64,000 nt of DNA, from the NCBI RefSeq assembly GCF_949628215.1, contig NC_134277.1, positions 104,487,463-104,551,462 of the forward strand, read 5' to 3'. Below the pieces are notes generated by a model. The model was not told where the DNA came from, searched no databases, and saw only the letters and a list, made by a program, of their open reading frames with translations. This DNA comes from Phalacrocorax aristotelis. Taxonomy: Eukaryota; Chordata; Aves; Suliformes; Phalacrocoracidae. Of the stretch, positions 35,701-48,158 are shown piece by piece. The translations under genes were made by a program, and so were the position numbers. Positions within the stretch are counted from its first letter, which is position 1. Each line of letters begins with the position of its first letter.

Positions 35701-38700
35701 GTGTTTTGAGAAATTAAAATGTGAACAAGCGATGGCTTTTAATCTCTGCTTGTGTGTAGTGGGTTGGAAGAGTGTCAGTATGAAAAGTTAAATTCCGTCA
35801 TTGTTTCCTGTCTCTTGCTCCCACCATAAATCAGAATGGGAAGTGGTGGCAACAAGGATAACTGGAGAGTTGTATGTGGTGAGGACAGATTTACTGTACT
35901 GAGTGTCAAAGCATTGCTTATTCTGTTCTAACTCTAAATTTTAAACCACTCAGGACTTTTCTTGTGCTGTGCCTCTTGAAACTTCTGTGAAAGAGGAGTA
36001 GTGTTATTCTGTATTAATGCTACTTCAGTTGTAGAAGCATTTATAATAAAGTTGAAAACTAAGGCTTTTAAGCACACAAAAGAACTGAAATGGGAGTTAT
36101 TCTTTCTAGGTTTAAGTTGTTTATCTCTTTTTGAAGAGAGATCCACCTTTTGAACGGAAATGCAGTTATAAGTCACATAATGATCATGCATTGGTAGGTA
36201 GGATTACTTTTGTTCTGCATACGGACCACTAGGAATGCATGTTAATAATTTTCTCTTTCCTGAATCAGTCATGCACAAAGTTGAATTCAGCTGTCTTGAT
36301 TAAATCTTACCTAAAAAAATGCAAGGTAGGGAAGAAAGTGGAATAGCTAGATAACATCCCCGTTTATTCACTGAAATACCATAAATCAGTTTAGTCTGCA
36401 GGGATTGGAAAGTAACTATTAAGCAAAAGCCCACCACCTCCAAAACCCTCAAACTAAGGCAAATGCTTAGCTTATCAGGGTTCAGTATCATCAGTATTTC
36501 TTCCGCACCAAAGATAAAAAGTACATTTTTTACAAATATGCTGGAAAAAACCTCCTGATGTTCAGAAAAATCTGGAAATAATGAGTAAAGACAAAAAATA
36601 TATCTTTAGAAATATACTGAAAACTCTCAATGTTCGGAAAATTCTGGAATAAATAAAGTCAGTATTCTTGTTATTATCAGTGGTTCTTTGTTCATTGTTA
36701 TCTCATTTGTTTTATAACACCTGGATTTACAACTTTCCCTTATTTTTTTTCTGTTAGAAATGTTCAGAGAGGTCTCTGTGTGTACCCAGTGAAAATGTTT
36801 AACAGAAGCTTTCTGTTTCTCTGAAACAAAATTGTTCTATTGCAAATTTGCTACCTGCATGATATAGTAGGTAAAAGAATGTTTTTGAGAAAAAAAAATC
36901 CCATCACAGTAATTATGACTTCTCCGCCATGTTTTGTTCTAATTTTTACACCTGTATATAAGGATCTTAAAATTTCAGTTTTAATTCTACTGTAGAGTAG
37001 ATTTCTAAGAGTGGAATATTTTTGCGTGAGGAAAGACTGAACTTTTTAATGCTAATGTTATGCTATCCTGAAAAGACATTTAATGAATAAGTAAAGGAAC
37101 ACTACAATTACTTAGTAATTTTTTTACTTCAAGTTTTGCATCTGCTTTCACATATTGTAGGACTTATGGTGAAGACTGAATTTGAAATACATTGTCTTTA
37201 GCAACTAGTAGAAGTAATTGACATTTTTAATCTCAGCATTTCAGTTTTACAGCTTATATATATTCTTAAAAAAGAAGATGGCGCAAACATCCTTGCATGG
37301 ACAAGCCATTAAGTTACTGACTATGATCTATATTTTGATCTGGGACCAGCAGATTTATGTCTGAATCTTACCTCCTGATGTGCTTTAGGCAGGTGATATT
37401 TTAGTGCTAACAATCCATTTTCTGCTTTGCTTCTCCCTCCACGGTATCCTGAAGAAATCAATTATATAAATATTTTCAAGTCCTAAGCCCAATTAAAGAT
37501 TTGCAACACTTTACAGAATAAAGATTCATCTGATGTGAAATGGTTGGTTCAGCTAATTGGAAATTAGGCACGTGACCAGTCTGAGACTGCTGGAAGTGAA
37601 CCTTGAGGTTGGGATAATACAACAAATGTAGCAAGGTGTGGGATTGGAGGGGAGTGACATGGCTGTAGTTAGTTTCCCCCAAATAAATTTGCGTGAACAG
37701 ACTCTGATATGTACAAAGCAAGAGCAGAAGGCAGTTATTTTGGCCTTCAATTTTCACTAATTTTTGTGTCTGTGTAGGAATTTGTGGATCCCAAGGATTC
37801 ATGCTCAATTTAGTTAGTATTCCTGAAGGATCAAAGCTTAAGTATGGGACTCCAGTTTTATGCAGCTGGAGACCTCTACATGTGGGTTGATTTAGGATAG
37901 TCTTTAGAACTGAAGTGGTAGTTAACCTGTCTGTTATTGAACTGTATATGAAAAAATTTGCATTGCTTTGTGTACTTCTATTCCATTAAAAGCCAGCCTG
38001 CAACAGTGGGTTCTTTCTCAAAAAAACATGAATTCAAAAGTTTACCTATTACCAATGAGTACACTCATACATTGCCTCATTCTCACTAGCCAGCAAAAGA
38101 AAGTGGAAAAAACCCAGTGCCACAAAGTTTATTGCTTTTGAGAGACAGAGGCTTTTTTCCTGGCATCTTCCCACAGTGTCTGTTTGCAAGTACTCTAATG
38201 TGCTGGGGGCCTTCCATTTAGGTTACTAGATACACTTAAATGTGGAATTTTAATTTACTGTCCCAGAGCACTTCTGCTGTGCCTTGGTCCCTCATTTTGC
38301 ACCTGCAGTAATTTTGTGCAAATTGTGTACAATAATATTTTAGTGCAAAGAGGAAGATGTCTGCAAATTTTGAAGTCCAAAGAGAGGCCCATCTGCAAGT
38401 CAGACTGCACATCCATATTTGTGTTACATGGGACATTTATTCCAGGATTTATTAAAATTGGAGTTTTGCTTGGTGCTTTGGCTCAGCTCTTTATGTTTAT
38501 TCCTACTAATTCAGCAGTAAGGATTTCCAGTGTACATGCCATTTATAATCTCGTATCTCTATGAGAGCTGAAATAAATTAGCTAGCAGTGAAACTGGGCA
38601 GAATTCACTTCAGTAAGAGGAAGAAGATTTAAGTTTTCTGATTTGTGTTGATAGTTTTATCTTGACTATTAAAAATCCAATTTAAGCAAATGACCTGGGA

Positions 38701-38712
38701 TGCATAAAAAGG
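32749..38712. other. Intergenic region, proximal
   Basis: 6 kb without a supported gene. It contains a degenerate tandem duplication at 36534-36658. Open frames of 60-110 codons have no recognisable similarity. In vertebrates the interval beyond FBXO15 towards NETO1 is gene-poor, which fits. Confidence 0.7.
36534..36658. repeat. Degenerate tandem duplication (about 75-bp period)
   Basis: Two similar stretches of about 50-57 bp, 36534-36590 and 36610-36658, share the order AATAT(G/A)CTG, then ATGTTC(A/G)GAAAA, then TCTGGAA, then AGTAAAG or ATAAAG. The spacing is about 75 bp. Confidence 0.6.
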
Positions 38713-39626
38713 AATGTGGCCAGCAGGTCAAGGGAGGTTATCCTCCTCTTCTGCCCTAGTGAGGCCGCATCTGGAGTGCTGTGTCCAGTTCTGGGCTCCC
38801 TAGTTCCCCCAGTTGAAGAAGGCTTTCAGGGAAGAGATAAAAGAAAAGAGCCTGACCCCTGCCATGAGCAATCTGGGCAAGACATGAGCACTAACTTGCT
38901 GACCGTATGCAAGTTCACTGTTACTCTTCCCAGAAAACCATATTAAAGTGTTGCCACAACTTTCTTACTCTACACTATACCCTGCCCTTGCTGCTCTTTG
39001 GGCTGACTCCATTCCAATATGTGCACGGTGTTTAGAGCATGTCAGCAGTGAAAAACAAGTCGGTATGGAACTCTTTCAAAAGGAGAGCAAGAAGTGTTAC
39101 AGTATGATCATGAACGCAAGCCAGATGTACTGGGCAGGCTCAGCTGACAGAGAAGGAATAAATATTGGGAACTGCTCAAGCAAGTCCGGCGGAGAGCTAC
39201 CAAGATGATCAGGAGAATGGAGCATCTCCCTTATGAGGAAAGGCTGAGAGACCTGGGTTTGTTCAGCCTGGAGAAGATTGAGGGGGGATCTTATCAATAC
39301 CTATAAATATCTGAAGGGCAGGTGTGAGGACGATGGGACTGGACTCTCTTCAATAGTGCCCAATGACAGGACAAGGGGCAATGGGCACAAGCTGAAACAC
39401 AGGAAGTTCCACCTGAATATGAGAAAAAACCTTTCCTGTGAGGGTGACAGAGCAGTGGAAGAGGCTGCCCAGGGAGCTTGTGGAGTCTCCGTCCCTGGAG
39501 ACATTCAAAACCTGCCTGGATGCGTTCCTGTGCCCCCTGCTCTGGGTGTCCCTGCTCAAGCAGTGGGGTTGGAGAAGATGATCTCCAGAGGTCCCTTCCA
39601 ATCCTTGCCATTCTGTGATCGTGTGT
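38713..39626 (+). mobile_element. CR1 LINE fragment, interrupted by about 320 bp
   Basis: The left piece, from 38713 to about 38825, has GTGGCCAGCAGGTCAAGGGA and GTGCTGTGTCCAGTTCTGGG. The right piece, from about 39160 to 39626, has GGAGCATCTCCCTTATGAGG, GACAGGACAAGGGGCAATGG and the tail GGTCCCTTCCAATCC ending TTCTGTGAT. Translation of the right piece gives degraded CR1 ORF2 C-terminal sequence (for example NGHKLKHRKFHLNMRKN). The middle does not resemble CR1. The copy is inactive. Confidence 0.9.
38826..39159. other. Unidentified insert within the CR1 at 38.7-39.6 kb
   Basis: About 330 bp separates CR1 parts that are normally adjacent. It contains an ATTAAA (near 38942) and no clear coding sequence. 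Clean TG...CA termini or target duplications were not found, so edges are approximate (within about 20 bp). It could be a degraded LTR fragment, another element, or a local rearrangement. Confidence 0.5.
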
Positions 39627-42600
39627 GACCTGTTTCCAACTAATATTTGGGTATTAGCATAAAACCAGTCTTGATTCTTCCGGGTTTGGTTTTTTTTTTG
39701 CTGGAATTTATATAGAAATTGATTCTCAGACATTAGCAGACTGCCCCAAATTTATGACTGCTTCATCCAACTGAAAATAATGCCCACTGTTTGTTGTAGC
39801 AGCTACTTGTTCCTCTGAGATTCTTCTCTGACAAAGTAATCTCTTTTAGAGATAAGAATAATGGAAGTTGATTTACCCCTTTTGGCCTTCATTAGTAATT
39901 TTTGCCAAGCTTTCATTACATTTATGTTCTCACTGTGTAGACATACATAGAGCATGTGTGTATCTGTGTGTGAAAACATATTTACAATTCCAGGTGATCC
40001 TAATACATTTTCTAGCTGTGGATAATTTGCTGCCTCCTTTAAATCTGCAATTTGAATCTTATTCCAAGGACTGAGTTTTTGTAAAGTTGTTTTTCAAGAC
40101 CCAGAGGCAATTTTAAGACACTGGATGTCTCTCCCTCTTCCCCTCCCTTCCCACTGCGCCCACCCCCGCCCCTGCCCCCTCCCGTGGGGATTCCTAGCCC
40201 TATGGAAGCACCCACCACCTTTTGCTAACCTTGTTGTGCACTTGGCGTTCTAGGCAGCTCCTGAGAAGAGCAATCTCATTCCTTTCACTTCCTTTTCTTG
40301 TTTCAATGTGATGTATAAAATAACACACGAACTTGCGTACAGAGTCTTGTTCATAGATAGGCCCATGACAGTTCACTCTGTTTTTCACATGGGCAGCAGC
40401 TGGCATCTGTGCAAGGTCACCTGCAGTTAAGCATTCATTTTTTCTACCATTGAAGTGCTGCTTCTCAAGGCACCAAAATAGCTGGTAGTCTGGCTGTCCT
40501 TGTAATCTATTTTCATTGAATGATTCCATCTTGCATATGCTTACCTGCTCTCTCCTTCCCTGCTGTCCTTCCCTGAAATACATCCTGCTAGATGTATTTC
40601 TTTTAAAGGTGTTTGTATGAGGCAGCAAAGAACTACTTTACTTCTAAGAGGGTATAGGATAGGCAACAACTGGTAACTTGAGGCACTGGTTACTACCAAT
40701 CTTTCCTGTGTAGCAGTCTAAGACGAACTGGAAAGCAGTACCAAGTTCTGCTGTCTTAGAGGAAAATGAATGCTTCCCTGCCTTGGCTTCTCCCATGAAC
40801 TTCTTTCTTTCCTGTGAAGGTAGTGAAAGACTGTAGCAATAGGATTCCCACCCTCAGTAACTCGCTAAGGTGCACAGAGGAAGGTGAGATAAATCTAAGG
40901 CCTTTGAGTCCATGCACTTTCTTGCACCAAGGCAGATCAAATGGCTTGTCAAAGAGCTTGTCGTGAGGAGTCCCAAAAGAGAGATGGAAGTTGAGTGGAT
41001 GCAGAAAGTCAGTGTGGATCGCCCAAGGTACCCATTGGTTTGTTTTAATCCTTATGGAGAGGTGAATTTCTTTTATTTCCAGGATGTCTCTCAGAATGCA
41101 GTTTACCCATGAGCTGGGCAATTTACTGAGCAGTAATCTACTGGAGTTTTGGACTAGCCCTTCTCTGATTTAATTGTGTTACTGATGATACCAGTCTCCT
41201 GTGCTATGGACCACTGTTGAGGGTTCAGGAAATGCAATGTAAAGCTGGTACAACAAATGTTGCCAATAAATGGTAGTCTTTGCAGCTCCTCCTTGGAAAT
41301 GGCAGCAGGAGACTGCAGGAAAAAGGTCAGTGTATGTAATGGCACATGCAAGGGTTGCAGCTGAAGGTGGGAAAAAGGTTCTGTACTTCAGGCTTCAACC
41401 TCTACCTCTTTTTTCTTTTTTTCTATTGCTTTTTCTTCTTCACCTGTTTCTTCCCACCCACACTTCTTTACGTAAGATACTGCCTCTCCCTTATCTTAAT
41501 AGCTGTATCCATAGAGGGGATCAAGGGGATGTCCTGTGTTCCTTTATCTGGTGAGTATTTGGTATGTTTGCTGCTGGGAGCTGCCAGGACCTTTTTTAGC
41601 TTCATCAGTATCAGGCAGATGATCTGGCCACATAGAGACCACAATAAACCTTGTTTGGCCTCTTCCCACAAGTGTGGAACTGAGTATCTTAGGAAAGTCT
41701 AGGATGATTCCTGATGTCCTTGATGAAAACAACCGTAGCTGCCCAGTGGATTAAAGCAACTGAGAGACAGAAGATTCCAATATAATATAAACCTGTAAAT
41801 CAGCGAAGTCTGTACAGAATATGTCACACTGGTAGCATCTGCTTACTACTGGCAGAACTGGACAGTTTATAGAACAGGTTTCAGCCATTTGTAAGGAAAA
41901 TGTGAACTGAAGCATGAATTTAATATGTATGGTAGCTGCAATCTGGCAACAGGGACTTAGTGAATTTTCTAGCCACCTATTCTGTAAAGGACATAAATCA
42001 TAAACCAGCACTTTTCTCTGCCACTTTCACTGATGCTTATTTTCACATTACACTCCTGTAACTTTGTGGCAGGTAGCGAGAGAACTCACACAGGCATATC
42101 AGATTTAGCTGAGCTGCTAGAATTCTCAGGCTGTAAAATAGGGAGTGGGGGAAAGAGGGTCCTTTTGTGAAAATGTTTAGCTTAACTTCTGTTGCGGCTT
42201 ACAGACGCAGTAGAAGAAATTGCATACTAATCATTTAGCCTTAACTTTAACACATAAGGGAGTTTAATGAGTTACTTTGGACTGAAGGGAATTTTGTAAT
42301 TTGCTCGGAAATTGGCTAATCTTATTCATTGGCTTTAAAAAACCCCTGTTGATATTATAGGCAATGCTTTTCCTAGTTTGCATTTTAAGTGAATTTAAGG
42401 CTGTGGAAAATGCTTCCTTCAGGCAGAGATGTTCTAAGTAGATCAGGAATGGTGCAGCATGGGTGGCACTAAGGTTCATCAGCAGCTTCACCCTGGGAAT
42501 GTCACCTCTGGACATACACAAGTAGCTCAGCAGTCATGTCCTTTCAGATTTGCTACCTCTGGAGATACTAAAGGTGATGCAGCAAGTTATCATCGTCATA

Positions 42601-45531
42601 CAGAAATTCCATCTTGCAGTAGCATAAACCTGCAGTTTGGTTACAATCTTCAGTTAACTGTGGGGAGAAACGGGTTTTGACATGCAAGCAGTTTATATCT
42701 GTGTTACCTTCTTTTCAGTTATGTGGCTGATCTTATCCTGCTGCCTTGAAATAACTATAAGGCAGCATATCTTATCTGATAATGAAAGACAGCTATGTTG
42801 AATTCCTTTGACTGGATGCTAACCGATAACTTGAAAGGTACCATCTACTACAACATCTCACTTTGAGTATCTATGCATACATCTAGTTTGGCTTTTTGGG
42901 AATAAAATCTCCCATAGTCCCAGATTTCTTCCAGTGAGAATATTGACAGAAGCATATCTGTGGGAAAGGGTTTAACCCCAACAGGATTTACATGATAAGC
43001 GTAGTTAAACATGTGAATGTACGTTTGAAAAGTCTAAGGTTCTGTCAATACATAATTTGCTTGTTGTATTCACATTTCCCTCATTGCCTTTATGAGAAGG
43101 TTTATTCCTGTGCTCACTGGAAAATTTCTTTCTCTGTCTATCCAGCATAACACAGGAAGCGTTGTTCTTGTGTTGAAGCACCTGCAGTCATGTCATGTAA
43201 TGGTAAAATGCATCTCCTTGTAATGGTTCCTAATCAGGTTACTGTGAGAAAGATAATTTTGTAAGGTCTTTGTCAAAAACCCCGATTTTTTTCTGAGAAG
43301 TGAAGGTTGACAATTGGAAATGGGTGCTTGAAAATAATTCTGAAAGTAACTGGGTCAGTTTTGTTGGGCTGAGAAAAATGAGGTTCATGTCCTTTCCCTT
43401 TCCTTCCTTCCAGACAGTGGATCTTGAAACTGCAGCAGGAAATCTAGGGGTAGTTGCGCAAATGTCCTTTCCTAGTAACTGCTCTCCCCATGTGGTTACA
43501 CTGATTAGCAATCTTTAGTTTGTAGGTCAGGAATCATTTGATTATATGTCCTTGTTTATCACTGCCCTAGAGTCACTCATTGAAGAGCTAGTTACTGAGT
43601 GTACAGGTCTACTTTCTACTCCTTGTGACCTTTGGGCTTCTGCACATATTGTGTAGAATAATGCTTTTTCAGTTGCATTCTAGCTGCCATCTACAGTTCC
43701 TGTCTCCTTGGTGAATTCTGTTCCAGGCTACTTCTTTCCATTATGCCTGGGTCGTTCCCAGGGTTTCTGTATCCTGCTGCAATAGTTCCTGTAGTATATA
43801 TGAATTACTTTATTTGGGTGGAAAAGCCAGGACGGTTCTATTGTAAAATGGGCAAGTGGAGTCAGAGTTAGACTTTGCTGCAAAGGTTTGCATAAAAAAT
43901 GGGTTACGTTTCACTTCTTCATAGTGAATTTGTATGGCTAAAACATTATTGTTCATCTAAGCTGAAGCAAAATATTACTTTGAAATGTTTCTTCCGCCAG
44001 TAGATCTTTGATCAACGAACTGAGAATCAACAGCTTATATAGATTTTAAAACTCTTCACTGCCCATGCTGTGCAAATGACTTATATATTTGTCTTTGATA
44101 TCATAACAATGTTTTTGTTTAGTGCTCCCTTAGAACTGCTCGGTTTTCTGCACAGTGTGAAGCTGGATAGATTCAGAATATGTTCTGTTTTACCTAAACA
44201 CCTCAAAAAGCAAAGTTTTTAGGGAGTAATCCTAAGTATTAGTTTTATTACAGGATTTGGAAGATCTGATAATTTGTATTATGCCTCTGGCAGGGCAACC
44301 TTTGGCAATGTGATTCCTTACTGTTGCCCCTCTTCCCCTCCGGGGGTCTGACTGCGTGGTGGTGAAAGTAGGTGTGAGAATACGAATCTTGAAGACTTAC
44401 AAATCACAGGATAATTAAAAAGTGTCTGAAATACATATTTAAGATCTGTTATACTGAGCTGGTTGTTTTTGCTGAATTGCCCGTTCCTGGGTGGTAAAAA
44501 TTTATTTGGAACTAAAGCAGGGAGTGGGTCACCCGCTGGCACCCACCAGACAAGCAGCATTCCCCGCCTTATCCTAAGCTTTCACATGGAAGGGAGAAGT
44601 GATAGTGTATATTTGAGGACACTTCGGATTGTGTATCTTCTGTTAAGTGTGAAGAACATAACTAAGTAATAAATCTTACTACTGTCAGTGCTGTTAAAAC
44701 AGATCTGTGATCCCATTTAAAAGTGGCTGTTGCGTTTTTGTTCCGGTTTGCATTTTTCCCAGCTAATTTCCAAACCCTCTTGCACCTTACTGAGATACTA
44801 CACCATCACTGTTGAAGATTCATTTTGTGTAGAGGTGATGACATTTCTTTTATACCTAAACGTTGACCTGGAATTTCTGTTACCTCTTGAGAGTCAGAAG
44901 GCTGCTAGTACAAACGGCAGCATCTTAGGAAGATCTACCACCATTTTTTATTACTTATGATGAAGTAATGGGTGGAAGCTTCTGAAGTGCTGAGCTTTAG
45001 AAACTCGAAAAGCAATTCGATGTGTTCTTATTTGACTTTATTAAACCAGCAGTTAGTAAAAGAAATCAAAATATCCCAGATGGAATAGTATCCTATGGAA
45101 TGCCAGAGTCCAAGGTAACTGCTTCTCTTTATGCCGTTGTTCTGATTCCTGCTTGTGCAAAAATGTAAAAATGTTGAAAAAGTTATATTTACATGGTTAA
45201 TATGAATAACTGTCCTACATCTTTCACCATAGGTATGTTCTTTATTCACCATTTCTGTGTTGTAAGAGTGCAGCGGAGAAAGACATCTGACTGAAGATGT
45301 GTTAGCACCGTGTTATGCACTACTGCTTTCAGGATGCAAAAGATGACTCTGAGATAAATAATGAAACTCCACTGCTCAGAGACATTTGTAGATCCATGTG
45401 CAGGTTCAAAGAACAGTATAGTTATGGCAAGACAGGGTTACCATGTTCATATAGGACTGAGTAGATACAGAACTGGAAGCATAATGTTAGTTTGGGTATT
45501 TTTCTGAATTCTTCTGCACAACACACAGCAA

Positions 45532-45572
45532 AATCATAGAATGGTTTAGGCTGGAAAAAAGCAGCCCCAAGG
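45532..45572 (-). mobile_element. Short CR1 3'-end scrap
   Basis: ATCATAGAATGGTTTAGGCT followed by GGAAA is the reverse complement of the CR1 tail. Similarity fades after about 40 bp. Confidence 0.45.
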
Positions 45573-46040
45573 CTGAAAAACTGTAAGTGTTCTTAGTTAT
45601 TAGACAGTCCTCCTGATTTAAAAAAAACCAAACAAAACCAAAACTAAATCTACAGGGTACGCTTCTGGAATTGATGTGCAGCATCTGAAGGTAGACAAGA
45701 GCCAGACTATTATGTGTGAGATATGGGTAAAGAGACACACCTGTAATGTGACAGGACTGTACAATATTTTTTATACCTGCTGGACTAGGATGGTTCAGCT
45801 TGTGTTGAAACCCAATAATTTGGCAAGTGGATGTTGTCTGCAGTAAGTAGATTGATCTTAAGTAGTATGCAATGCCACAGTGACAGCTGAAGGATGATTC
45901 TAGCAGTTAGCAAGAAATACATACTTTTCTGAGACAAGAAACAAGATGTGCATTGTAACAGCAAACTTCTAATAAGAAACTGGGGATAATTCATTATGGT
46001 GCTATGGAAAATGCTGTCGTTGTGGAACAGCTTATAAACA

Positions 46041-46090
46041 TTATTGTTGTTATTGTTGTTGTTGTTGTTATTATTATTATTATTATTATT
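46041..46090. repeat. TTG/TTA trinucleotide microsatellite
   Basis: About 50 bp of TTG and TTA units, nearly uninterrupted. Likely length-polymorphic. Confidence 0.9.
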
Positions 46091-47600
46091 AAATTATGGT
46101 AATTCTTTGGCCATGATGCTTCCCCAAAAACGTCACTTTAGATCTTATAGTGTTAGAGACTCACTGCATGCTGTGTACTACGCTCAACTGAGATGGTTTT
46201 AATCTGGCATTTGCATGACATGATTTGTTTCAACTGTTCTGTTGTGCATGTGAGAGCAATTTATTTTAGCAGCTGGAAAATGCGCTTGAGTCTGTGATAT
46301 ACATTGGTGTGTAATTTTCCATTTTCTTACATGCTGATGACATTTAAAGGCTTTGAATTGTTCACAGTGGCTGATGTTCCTTCTAGGGAAGGTAGAACAA
46401 CATTCTTGTAGACTCATTTGGTTCTCTTTAGTGCACACTACTGGTTTTGGTATGTATTTGAATAAATGGATAAGTACGGACAATGCAGACTCAAACACAC
46501 TCAAAATTATCTGCACTGTGTGAAACATCGATGTTGTCTCAGAACCCCATTGTCATGCATTGTAGCATATGGGAATAAAGATAAAACTGCAGCACAAAGA
46601 CTGTCTTTGGCCAACAGGGAAAAGGTGTATTTGCAGTTTGGGAAGAACAAAAAATTGCATCAGAGGTAGGGGGATGACTCAATGGAAACATAATCTGTCA
46701 ATGAAAATTACTGCTATAAAGGGCATAATATTCTAACGTAAGTCTCTTATGCAGTCTCTGTTTCTTTAGTATGTGAATGTCTAGTGTGTCTTCCTCAGTG
46801 TTCTTTGTAGTTTTTTCCCCTCCTGGCAAAAGCTAGAAAGGGGAAGAGGGACTGCCTTCTTATTTTAGACTAATAATATCCGATTTCCACTTTTTGGAAG
46901 GCTTTATTACCATAAGTAGCTGTGCTTAGTAATGTTTACCTCTAAGAGAATAGTGGATGTCCTGTTATCTCACACATTGAATACAGGTAATATCTTGTTC
47001 TGCCTCTTGCCTGTGATCGATCTCTGTTCTGGAACCCAAGGCAGGAAAGGATCCCTTTGAGAGGAATGATGAATCTGGAGGTGACTGGAAATTATTTTGT
47101 AAAAGCTGATCTGAGTAAATTCCTAAGAAGGTAGTAATGCATTGTTATGGAAGGCAACGGGTTCAATGCTCTGGTAACTGCAGTGCTTAGATCTGATCGA
47201 CGTACCAAGTGGCCAGGCTCTCTTAACGCTAACTCTTCCAGCACTGCAGTGCTTCTTCTGATTCTGACGCCTTCAAGATGTTCTGGTGATGTCACATAAA
47301 ACACTGAGGTGCTGTAAATCTTTCAAGTGGGTAGCTTTGTAAAGGGTGGTTGTTGTTGGTGGTTACCGCTGTTTTTAAGCTTACCATTTTCTGAAATGTC
47401 AACACAGAAGTTTATGTTGCAGAGTTTCATTTAAAGTTTTTGTTTTTGCAAGGCGCCTCACAATAAAATGACTAAAATAATTGCTCCCTCATGCATCCAG
47501 GGCAAGAAAGCCATTGTCAAACTCACTCCATCCTCAACACTTCTGTTACTTTCACCTCAGCATTAATACTTTAGCTGAGGGATGTTTTATACTACATTTC

Positions 47601-48158
47601 TTTTGTGGTTTAGCCGGCAACTCAGCCCTACCCAGCCGCTCGCTCCCCCACTGGTGGGAGGGGGGAGAGAATCAGAAGGGTAAAAGTGAGAAAGCTCGTG
47701 GGTTGAGATAAGAACAGTTTTAATTATTAAACAATAATAATGACAACAACAATAATGCAATGAAAAGGAAAATAATGAGAGAGAGGTGAAACCTGGGAGG
47801 GGAGGGGGAATGAACAACGAAAACCAACAGCACATGACACAGCCGCCCGACGCCGCCAGTCCCTGAGCCTCAACTTCCCCTCCATGCGCCAACTGCATGT
47901 ACTGGTCATGGCGTCACATGGTACGGAACGAACACCCCATTGGCCAGTCGGGGTCAGCTGACTCGGCTGTGGCCCCGCCCCTCCCGGCCTCCTGCCCACC
48001 TGGCAGAGCGCGGGAAGCTGGAAAGGCCCCTGACTGCTGCAGGCGCTGCTTGGCGACACCGAGCCGCTACTTAACTGCAACTAACGCATCAGTGTGCCAC
48101 GGGCGCTTTGCCAGCCGCAGTGAAGGGAATTAACCCTGTCCCAGCCAAAACCAGCACA
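47601..48158 (-). mobile_element. Solo LTR of the same ERVL-like family, opposite orientation
   Basis: 558-bp element. Read on the minus strand it starts TGTGCTGGTTTTGGCTGGGA, closely like the LTR at 9110, and its far end shares TCTCAACCCAC, GATTCTCT, GAGCGAGCGGCTG and a final AACCACA with a decayed terminus. It is flanked by the 5-bp duplication ATTTC (47596-47600 and 48159-48163). It is GC-rich in its upstream half and has the same ATT-rich stretch. No internal retroviral genes remain. Confidence 0.9.

Larger units (their letters stand above)
39627..47600. other. Intergenic region, middle
   Basis: 8 kb without a supported gene. It contains a short CR1-like scrap at 45532-45572 and a TTG/TTA microsatellite at 46041-46090. 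The largest open frame (minus strand, 40628-40200, 142 codons) has no recognisable similarity and no splice or conservation support. Confidence 0.65.

Noticed and set aside
40200-40628. 142-codon open frame, minus strand
   Set aside because: No similarity to any family I know. One or two frames of this length are expected by chance in 64 kb read in six frames.
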